Positions 1 to 7,715 of a stretch of DNA of 32,570 nucleotides are shown here, piece by piece. The first letter of the stretch is position 1, and every line of letters begins with the position of its first letter. A model generated the notes under the pieces. The model was not told where the DNA came from, made no database searches, and was given only the letters and a program-made list of their open reading frames with translations. This stretch comes from an uncultured Actinomycetes bacterium. Its GTDB lineage: Bacteria; Actinomycetota; Actinomycetes; Nanopelagicales; Nanopelagicaceae. The stretch is taken from NCBI GenBank assembly GCA_903844115.1, contig CAIMSI010000092.1:1-32570 (forward strand), given 5' to 3'. The position numbers and the translations under genes were made by a program.

Positions 1-1
1 A

Positions 2-643
2 CATCTTGCCGCGTTGGCGAGAGATCTTTTCTACCTGATGAAATTTCCTCGGATCGAAATTTTGTCATTTATTTCAAGAGCAGATCTCAATAAACATTTG
101 GGGTTTGGAATTTCCGCGAATAAATTCGTGCTGCCTATTCATTTCCAACCAGTCGCCGTCTCCTATTCTTCCCAAAGTCGGTTCGTGTTTGTTGGAGACG
201 GCAAATATCCACCAAACCAGAAAGCTGTGCAATTTCTTGATAAACTTGGTCGTTCTATTGGTGAAAAGATATTGATAATAGGTCGTGGTTATAAAAATCA
301 GAACAGCTTCAAGCATTGTGAGTTTGCTGGATATCAATCTGAAGATGCGATATATAAAGCAAATGACATTCATTTAGCGCCAATCGAAGGAGGTGCGGGA
401 ATTAAGACAAAAGTTGCTCTGCCTTTATACCTTGGCCTTCGGGTAATCGCATCTCCTCAAGCGGCAAATGGCATGCGCGATTCCAAAAATTTATGGATTG
501 CAGAAAATATAAACAAATATACGGAAGCATTGATGGTTTGGAAAGGTGATCAAATGTGGCGTTATGGTGGTCTGAATCGTGAAGTGTACATCGAGGATCA
601 ACTAGACAATCTGAAGTCCATTTTGGATAAACTAACTTCATGA
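2..643 (+). CDS. Glycosyltransferase (GT-B/GT4-like), C-terminal part; 5' end lies outside the window
   Basis: Reading frame is open to the left edge (HLAALARDLFYL...), so the listed TTG start is probably internal. Contains FVGDG, a GYQSEDAIYKANDIHLAPIEGGAGIKTKVALPLYLGLRVIAS-type C-terminal GT-B donor-site motif. Stop overlaps next start (ATGA, 640-643). Confidence 0.75.
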   Translation, partial: HLAALARDLFYLMKFPRIEILSFISRADLNKHLGFGISANKFVLPIHFQPVAVSYSSQSRFVFVGDGKYPPNQKAVQFLDKLGRSIGEKILIIGRGYKNQNSFKHCEFAGYQSEDAIYKANDIHLAPIEGGAGIKTKVALPLYLGLRVIASPQAANGMRDSKNLWIAENINKYTEALMVWKGDQMWRYGGLNREVYIEDQLDNLKSILDKLTS

Positions 644-2427
644 CTATTTTATCCTTTGCACAAAATTTTGAGGATGTTATTCTCCATAGAGCGCTTTCTC
701 ACGTAACTGATGGTTTTTATGTTGATGTGGGTGCTTACGATCCGAATATCCATTCAGTGACAAAATCTTTCTATTTGCAGGGCTGGACTGGCATCAATAT
801 TGAGCCCCTCGAGTTAAAGCAGGAACTTTTTAAATTACAGAGACCGAATGACATAAACCTTGAAGTTTTGATTTCAGATAGAGATGAAATTCTTGTTTTT
901 CACGAGGATACAAATGGCGGCCTCTCTACGGCAGACCAATCTTTTTTTGAAAATGCGGTTGCTCGTGGTTTTGAATTCAAATTGAATACGAAACCAGCAA
1001 CAACTTTAAACACAATTTTTCAAAAATACCTCCGTGAGACTCAAGAAATTCACTTTTTGAAGATTGATGTTGAGGGTTTCGAATCTCGGGTTTTGGCTGG
1101 CCTTGACTTAAGTGCATTCCGACCCTGGGTCGTTGTTGTTGAAGCAAATGAACCGATGACTCAAGTCCGGAATGAACAGCTATGGGAAAAACGCCTTCTT
1201 GATTCTAATTACATATATGTTTACAAAGACGGGTTGAATAGGTTCTATTTGGCCAAGGAACATTCTGATTTGGCAATCCACTTTGAATACCCCCCAAACG
1301 TATTTGACGACTTTATTGTTGAAAGTGGCCTGGTTAGCAGGAATTCGGCTTTCAATGTCGAGACAATACTTGATCTGAAAATGCGCCTTGAGTACGCTCA
1401 AACCGAGCTATCAACTTTAAAGAAATCTAAATCATGGCATTTGGCGCAATCGATTCGAAAAATTTATATTATTTTGAGACTTCTTAGGCAACCAGTTTAC
1501 TTCATCAAAGAACGGATCCTTTCTCGTTTGTTGTTTAGAAGCGTTGCAAGATTTGAAAAGCTAAAACTTGAAGATTTAGTGCCGGTTGAAAAGTTTTCCA
1601 TTAAATTTGAAAACGGACTCAAATCAAGAGGCGATTGGCGGTCGGAAGTTATTTCGGAAGCTCGATTTAAGGAAGACAACTTTTTTGCATGGATGAATTT
1701 ACTTAAAGAAAAACCAACTCTGCATAATAAACAATTCCAACAGTACGCAATTATGGAAGCGGCAAATTCCGTTCCGATTTATGATGGTACGAGGAGGTAT
1801 GCAATTGGATTTGGTGTTGGGAGAGAGCCGATACCAGCCGCGCTGATTCAGCTAGGATTTGACGTGATTGCTACTGATTATTTAGACGGGGAAATAGCTT
1901 CACAGTGGAAAAATACCGGAGAGCTAGCTGATAACTATGAAGAATTGAATTTGAGAGGGATTGCTTCGGCCAAAGAGTTTGCCGAGCATCTACGATTTAG
2001 AAATTTAGACATGAATATTCTCCCAGCCGAATATTCCAATCAATTTGACTTTGTGTGGTCTTCTTGCAGTCTTGGCCATATCGGGGGGTATCAAGCCGGG
2101 CTTGATTTTATAGAAAATTCCTTAAAGTTGTTGAAGCCCGGCGGAATCGCCCTACATACAACAGAATTGGACGCATCTAGTTTTAAAGATAAATATGAGT
2201 CGTCTACACTTAATTTTTACAAACTGAAGGATCTTAACGAGGTAATTGGAAGGGCAAGGGCAAAGGGTTTTTCTGTTTCAAATATTGAGTTACCTACTAA
2301 ATATAGGGGTGTGTCAGAAAAATACGTCGTCAGGGAACCTTGGGCTGAAAAACCACACATAAGAATCGAAATCTACGGAAGAGAGATTCTATCAACTGCG
2401 TTAATCTTCCATAGGCCAAAATCTTAA
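640..2427 (+). CDS. FkbM-family methyltransferase fused to a second C-terminal class I SAM-dependent methyltransferase domain
   Basis: N-terminus: SFAQNFEDVILHRAL..GFYVDVGAYDPNIHSVTKSFYLQGWTGINIEP...LKIDVEGFESRVLAG (FkbM pattern). C-terminus: GFGVGREPIPAALIQLGFDVIATD...FDFVWSSCSLGHIGGYQAGLDFIENSLKLLKPGGIALHTTE (SAM-MTase motifs I and later). Confidence 0.8.
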   Translation: MTILSFAQNFEDVILHRALSHVTDGFYVDVGAYDPNIHSVTKSFYLQGWTGINIEPLELKQELFKLQRPNDINLEVLISDRDEILVFHEDTNGGLSTADQSFFENAVARGFEFKLNTKPATTLNTIFQKYLRETQEIHFLKIDVEGFESRVLAGLDLSAFRPWVVVVEANEPMTQVRNEQLWEKRLLDSNYIYVYKDGLNRFYLAKEHSDLAIHFEYPPNVFDDFIVESGLVSRNSAFNVETILDLKMRLEYAQTELSTLKKSKSWHLAQSIRKIYIILRLLRQPVYFIKERILSRLLFRSVARFEKLKLEDLVPVEKFSIKFENGLKSRGDWRSEVISEARFKEDNFFAWMNLLKEKPTLHNKQFQQYAIMEAANSVPIYDGTRRYAIGFGVGREPIPAALIQLGFDVIATDYLDGEIASQWKNTGELADNYEELNLRGIASAKEFAEHLRFRNLDMNILPAEYSNQFDFVWSSCSLGHIGGYQAGLDFIENSLKLLKPGGIALHTTELDASSFKDKYESSTLNFYKLKDLNEVIGRARAKGFSVSNIELPTKYRGVSEKYVVREPWAEKPHIRIEIYGREILSTALIFHRPKS

Positions 2428-2453
2428 ATGTATCGAAAATCGGATTTTACAAA

Positions 2454-3521
2454 TTACACTTTTTCAAGGCATACCTGCATAATCTCCAAGTTTTCCAACC
2501 CGTTGGACACGACCCTAAATTGCGACTCAACCGATTGATTCTTACCTCCCGAATTCATATCGAACTCAAATTGCAGTTTTGAATTATTTCCGTCGCTTCC
2601 CATTAAAGGAAAATTTTCGCTAGGGGGAACATTTCCATTCATAACATCGTAGCTCCCAACCTTTTGCAGTCGCTTTCCATAACTCCTAAAGTAAAGTGTG
2701 TACTTATATCGTCCTTTTGTAACCCCGATGTATGGTCCATAGGTTAAAAACCCTGCTTTCCCTTTCGGGGCTAATACCGACGTTGCGCCAGGGACTTTTT
2801 GCCCAATCAGAGTTGGAAGCGTGCCGCCAGACCAACACCTACGCGACTTTGTATCCCGAATAATTTCCACAAGATGTATTTCAGTTCCCAAATATGTAAC
2901 ATTTGAGAATGAACGTAAAGACATATTTTCATTAAAGGGTAACTGTAGATGAGTTCTCGCTAAGTCTAAGTATCTACCACATTCTGAAATCGGCCCAAAA
3001 CATATTCCCTTCGAATTAGAGCTCAATCGTCGGTCCAACATGCTTTTCTGCTTATGTGTAAATAGATATTGATCTTCCATTCTGTAACCTAAAATCGGTA
3101 GATTAATGAAATCAGAAATGTAAAGCTTCATTGGCCAACTCGACCAATAGTCGCCTGCTATGAAGTCGGGGTTGGGCATCAATTGGAATGCATATTTATC
3201 TATTTGTCTGTGAGGACTTGCTTCAGGGAATACTCGTGCTTGAGCACGAAAAGAAAGAAAGTTGAGTGAAATCGCCCCGATCAATACCAATAGCAATCCT
3301 CTTTTCCCAAATCTAATTTTACTTACCATCAGAAGTTTTTCTTTTAATTTGGGCTCAAAATCCAATTCCAGCTTTAAAAGTAAGGACAAATGAATTACAA
3401 ATGCAACGCTCACTAATGGCAAAAAATACCGAGGATTATAATCGTTGGCTTTTATATGTTTCAATGTCGACAGCGCATAGATGAGTGGCCAAACTAAGAA
3501 AGAAATGAGGACCAATTCCAA
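2454..3521 (-). CDS. C-terminal fragment of a GT39/ArnT-like membrane glycosyltransferase with a C-terminal beta-rich domain; probably 5'-truncated remnant
   Basis: Starts within hydrophobic segments (LVLISFLVWPLIYAL, NDYNPRYFLPLVSVAFVIHLSLLL) typical of the distal part of polytopic glycosyltransferases. Only a TTG start; the frame is open upstream to a stop at 3570-3572 without any ATG/GTG. Confidence 0.5.
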   Translation of the reverse strand: MELVLISFLVWPLIYALSTLKHIKANDYNPRYFLPLVSVAFVIHLSLLLKLELDFEPKLKEKLLMVSKIRFGKRGLLLVLIGAISLNFLSFRAQARVFPEASPHRQIDKYAFQLMPNPDFIAGDYWSSWPMKLYISDFINLPILGYRMEDQYLFTHKQKSMLDRRLSSNSKGICFGPISECGRYLDLARTHLQLPFNENMSLRSFSNVTYLGTEIHLVEIIRDTKSRRCWSGGTLPTLIGQKVPGATSVLAPKGKAGFLTYGPYIGVTKGRYKYTLYFRSYGKRLQKVGSYDVMNGNVPPSENFPLMGSDGNNSKLQFEFDMNSGGKNQSVESQFRVVSNGLENLEIMQVCLEKV

Positions 3522-3633
3522 CGCCAGAATTTCACAAAATCGTTCAAGTACAGGATTCTTGGCTGGATACTACAAAGCTAGAATCGTTGGGATTTAAGAT
3601 TAAGTACCCTATCAGCGAGGAAATATCCAAATT

Positions 3634-4947
3634 ATGACCATCGAAAATAGAATTTCAAATTTCTTGGCAGAACTCGGCGATCAGGATGAAAACTTGTTTC
3701 CTTACATGGCAAACCGTAAAACAGGTTTTGATCCTGAAAAGGACAGTGTTTATTATTCTGGACCGTACTGGGATAGTAGAGAAGTTAGTGTTGCAATTGA
3801 GTCACTGATTAAAGGCCAGTGGCTGACTTCTGGTGCAGCCGTCAACAAATTTGAACGAAGATTTTCTAAGTATTTTGGTTTTGAAGATTCTCTGATGGTG
3901 AATTCTGGGAGTTCTGCGAATCTCGTAATGATTGCCGCACTAAAAAAGTATTTTGGCTGGCAGGATGGCGATGAAATTATTGTTTCCGTTGTTGGATTTC
4001 CAACGACAATAAGTGCAATTATACAAAATAATTTGACGCCAGTTTTTGTTGATATAAGCTGGCATGACTTGAATTGGGACCTGAATTTAATCGAGAATCT
4101 AATATCACCCAAGACGCGCGCAGTATTTTCATCTCCGGTTCTTGGAAATCCTTACGATGTTGATGGATTATTAACAATTACAGAAAGGCACAATCTTCAG
4201 CTTATTAACGACAATTGTGACTCATTAGGAAGTAAATGGAAAGGCAAATACCTAACAGAATATGGTGTGGCTGCTTCTTGTTCATTCTATCCTGCACATC
4301 ACATTACAACAATGGAAGGTGGGATGGTTTCAAGCAATATTGAAGAAGTTGTAAAACTGGCTCGAAGTTTTGCGTGGTGGGGTCGGGCGTGTTATTGCGT
4401 GGGCAAGCAGAATTTACTGAAAGATGGAACTTGTAAAAATCGTTTTAGTGAATGGATTCCAAATTGTGATGTTGCCGTAGATCACAAGTATGTTTTTGAG
4501 AATGTTGGCTACAATCTTAAACCACTAGATTTACAGGGTGCCATTGGTTTAGTACAACTCGAAAAATTTGAGGAAATTGATTTACTTCGTAATCAAAATA
4601 AAACCAGAATCAATGAGATTTTCGCAAAAATTTCTGGTTGTCATGTGGTGCAAGAATTAGACGAGGCCCATTGTTCTTGGTTTGGTGCCCCAATAGTTTG
4701 TGAAACTAGCAATCTAAAACGGAAACTTGTAAGTCATCTGGAAAATAATCGAGTTCAGACTCGCAATTATTTCGCCGGAAATATTCTGATGCAGCCTGCT
4801 TACACCCAATACGGTGATTGGAGGAAGTATCCAAACGCTTCTGACGTCCTTGGAAAAGTGTTCTTCGTTGGAGTTTCCCCAACTATCACTCGAGAAATGA
4901 TGGATTATATTGAAAAGGTTGTTGATGATTTTGTGGGGCGCGAGTAA
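3634..4947 (+). CDS. rfbH: RfbH/DdhC-like CDP-4-dehydro-6-deoxyglucose 3-dehydratase (DegT/AHBA-fold, PLP- and Fe-S-dependent)
   Basis: DegT family fold: VNSGSSANLVMIAAL..., SFYPAHHITTMEGGMV with His in place of the PLP-Lys, and a Cys cluster GRACYCVGKQNLLKDGTCKNRF followed by VDHKYVFENVGYNLKPLDLQGAIGLVQL, as in the E1/RfbH subgroup. Confidence 0.85.
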   Translation: MTIENRISNFLAELGDQDENLFPYMANRKTGFDPEKDSVYYSGPYWDSREVSVAIESLIKGQWLTSGAAVNKFERRFSKYFGFEDSLMVNSGSSANLVMIAALKKYFGWQDGDEIIVSVVGFPTTISAIIQNNLTPVFVDISWHDLNWDLNLIENLISPKTRAVFSSPVLGNPYDVDGLLTITERHNLQLINDNCDSLGSKWKGKYLTEYGVAASCSFYPAHHITTMEGGMVSSNIEEVVKLARSFAWWGRACYCVGKQNLLKDGTCKNRFSEWIPNCDVAVDHKYVFENVGYNLKPLDLQGAIGLVQLEKFEEIDLLRNQNKTRINEIFAKISGCHVVQELDEAHCSWFGAPIVCETSNLKRKLVSHLENNRVQTRNYFAGNILMQPAYTQYGDWRKYPNASDVLGKVFFVGVSPTITREMMDYIEKVVDDFVGRE

Positions 4948-4951
4948 AGAA

Positions 4952-7678
4952 TTAAGCGTTCTCCGCTTCCCAGGCTCTTCTACCAGCCAATAACTCCAGC
5001 CCACGCTCCAACGTCATAAATTCCACGGTATCGCCGCGACGCAAGGTTGCGTTTGTTTCGCCATCGGTGATGTACATGCCAAAACGACCATCCTTAATGA
5101 TGATGTTTTTGCCGGTAGCGGGATCGACGCCAAGTTCTTTTAATGGTGGTTTTGGAGCTCCACGGCGGCGCACTTTAGGTTGTTTGTAGAGCTCGATGGC
5201 TTCTTCAAGAGTTATGGTGAAGAGCTGATCTTCAGAAGTGAGAGTTCGGCTGTCGGTGCCGTGGGTCATGTAGGGACCATAACGACCGTTTTGTACGGTG
5301 ATGGGAACTACGTCGTAATCACCAAGAGTTCTTGGTAGAGACATAAGTTTTAGTGCATCATCGAGAGTGATGGTGTCAAGGTCCATTGTTGAAAGAAGTG
5401 ACGCTGTTTTTGGTTTAGGGGCATCTTTCTTCTTGCGGGGTTTTTTAAGTTCACCTGTTTTTTTATCGGGAACTAGTTCTGGTTCTGGGAATACTTCTGT
5501 CACGTAGGGACCGAAGCGGCCCGACTTTGCTAGTAGTGGTAATTGTGTTTCTGGGTGTGTGCCAAGTTCACGTTCACCTGATGGTTTAGCGAGGAGTTCT
5601 ATTGCTAGTTGTAGCGTCAGTTCATCGGGGGCGATATTTTCGGGAACGTTGGCAAACTTTCTTGCATCACCTTCGCCTTGTTGGACGTAGGCACCGAAGC
5701 GGCCGACTCTTATTTCGATGTCATCGCTTAATTTCATTGTGTTGATTTGTTGGGCATCGATAGTGCCAAGGTCTTGTGCGAGATATTCAAGGCCGGGTTG
5801 GTCATCGTGGCCGTAGAAGAATTTTGTAAGCCATTGAACACGTTCCTCTGTCCCGTTAGCAATCTTGTCGAGAGCTTCTTCCATTGATGCAGTGAATTCG
5901 TAATCGACGAGCTTGGAGAAGTGTTGCTCTAGTAATCCTGTTACAGAGAAGGCTAAAAATGTCGGTACTAGTGCGCGTCCACGTTTTGTCACGTATCCGC
6001 GGTCTTGGATGGTCGACATGATGGATGCGAATGTGGAGGGGCGGCCGATACCTAGCTCTTCTAGTTTTTTAACGAGAGTTGGTTCTGTGTAACGTGCTGG
6101 TGGTTTTGTGCCGTGGCCTTCACATGTGTACTCGGTGACGTTGATGGTGTCACCTTGCTTCATTGGTGGGAGTTTCTTGCTCTCGTTTTCTTCATCTTTG
6201 TTACTGTCTTCTGTTTCGATATCTTCATAAGCTGCGAGAAAGCCTGGGAATGTTATTACGGAGCCATTGGCTCTAAATATTGCTTCTTTGTCGTCGAGTG
6301 TTTTTGCAGTGAAATCAACGCGCATTTGTTGCTTTTTGGCGTCTGACATTTGTGAGGCGACGGTGCGCTTCCAGATTAGGTCATAGAGAGCGAATTCATC
6401 TCGGGAAAGTTCTGGGGCTAATTCTCCGGGTGTACGGAAGTGATCACCAGCAGGCCTGATTGCTTCATGGGCTTCTTGTGCGTTCTTTGATTTGCCTTCA
6501 TAAATTCTTGGTGATGATGGGATGTATTCCTTGCCGTAAAGCTTTGTGGCTGTCTCGCGTGCAGTTTGTATTGCGCTTTGGCCGAGGTTGACCGAGTCGG
6601 TACGCATGTAAGTGATGTAGCCGTTTTCATAAAGACGTTGCGCTACGCGCATCGTTATCTGGGCTCCCCAACCTAATCTTGATCCTGCATCTTGTTGGAG
6701 AGTGGATGTAGTGAATGGGGCTTTTGGTTTTTCTGTGCGTGGTGATTCTTCGGTGCTAATTACTTTTAGTTGTTCACCTTTTAGCTCATCCGTTAGCTTT
6801 TTTGCTTCTGTTTCATCCAGAAGAAGAATGTTGTTTGAATCTTTACTCTCTTTGAATCCGCCGTTTGAATCAAAATCATTTGTTTGTGCGACGCGTTTGC
6901 CATCCAGGCTTATCAATCGTGCGGTGAAGTTTTTGTCGGTCTCTGCTGTGAGATCCCACCAGCTACTTGATATGAAGGCCATGCGTTCGCGTTCGCGCTC
7001 GACAATTAATCTTGTGGCTACTGATTGAACTCGTCCTGCCGAGATGCGGGGCATGACTTTCTTCCAGAGAACGGGAGAGAGGCGATAGCCATAAAGTCTG
7101 TCTAATACTCTTCGTGTTTCTTGGGCGTCGACGAGTTTGTAATCGAGATCGCGAGTTTCATTTGCTGCGCGTTTAATTGCTTCTTCAGTAATTTCATTGA
7201 AGACCATTCTTCTGACTGGAATTTTTGGGCGTAGTACTTCCATGAGGTGCCAAGCGATTGCTTCACCTTCGCGGTCCTCATCGGTTGCGAGGATAAGTTC
7301 GGTGGCATCTTTCATGAGCGCTTTGAGTTCGGCGACTTTTTTCTTTTTGTCGGGGTTGATGACATAAAGTGGTGCGAAATCTTCTTCGATGTTGACGCCT
7401 TCTTTAGCCCAGGCGATCTTTTTGTATTCGGCGGGGATATCGGCGGCGCGTTGTGGGAGATCTCGGATGTGACCGACGGAGGCGTCTACGACGTACTCAT
7501 CGCCTAGATAGCCGCTTATTTTGCGTGCTTTTGCTGGGGATTCGACGATGACTAGCTTCTTGCCTGCAGCAGACAGGATGCGTGGGGCGGAATCTGCTGT
7601 TTGGAACTTCTTCTTTGACGACCGTTTGGCAACAGCTTTTTTGGCTACTTTCTTAGCCGCTTTCTTAGCTGTTGCCAT
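4952..7678 (-). CDS. topA: DNA topoisomerase I
   Basis: KKLVIVESPAKARKISGYLG, ATDEDREGEAIAWH, RISAGRVQSVATRLI, YITYMRTDSVNL (active-site Tyr), and GRFGPYV-type C-terminal repeats. Confidence 0.97.
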   Translation of the reverse strand: MATAKKAAKKVAKKAVAKRSSKKKFQTADSAPRILSAAGKKLVIVESPAKARKISGYLGDEYVVDASVGHIRDLPQRAADIPAEYKKIAWAKEGVNIEEDFAPLYVINPDKKKKVAELKALMKDATELILATDEDREGEAIAWHLMEVLRPKIPVRRMVFNEITEEAIKRAANETRDLDYKLVDAQETRRVLDRLYGYRLSPVLWKKVMPRISAGRVQSVATRLIVERERERMAFISSSWWDLTAETDKNFTARLISLDGKRVAQTNDFDSNGGFKESKDSNNILLLDETEAKKLTDELKGEQLKVISTEESPRTEKPKAPFTTSTLQQDAGSRLGWGAQITMRVAQRLYENGYITYMRTDSVNLGQSAIQTARETATKLYGKEYIPSSPRIYEGKSKNAQEAHEAIRPAGDHFRTPGELAPELSRDEFALYDLIWKRTVASQMSDAKKQQMRVDFTAKTLDDKEAIFRANGSVITFPGFLAAYEDIETEDSNKDEENESKKLPPMKQGDTINVTEYTCEGHGTKPPARYTEPTLVKKLEELGIGRPSTFASIMSTIQDRGYVTKRGRALVPTFLAFSVTGLLEQHFSKLVDYEFTASMEEALDKIANGTEERVQWLTKFFYGHDDQPGLEYLAQDLGTIDAQQINTMKLSDDIEIRVGRFGAYVQQGEGDARKFANVPENIAPDELTLQLAIELLAKPSGERELGTHPETQLPLLAKSGRFGPYVTEVFPEPELVPDKKTGELKKPRKKKDAPKPKTASLLSTMDLDTITLDDALKLMSLPRTLGDYDVVPITVQNGRYGPYMTHGTDSRTLTSEDQLFTITLEEAIELYKQPKVRRRGAPKPPLKELGVDPATGKNIIIKDGRFGMYITDGETNATLRRGDTVEFMTLERGLELLAGRRAWEAENA

Positions 7679-7715
7679 TGGGTCTAATTACTACTTTCTA
7701 TTTTGTTTTGTGTTG

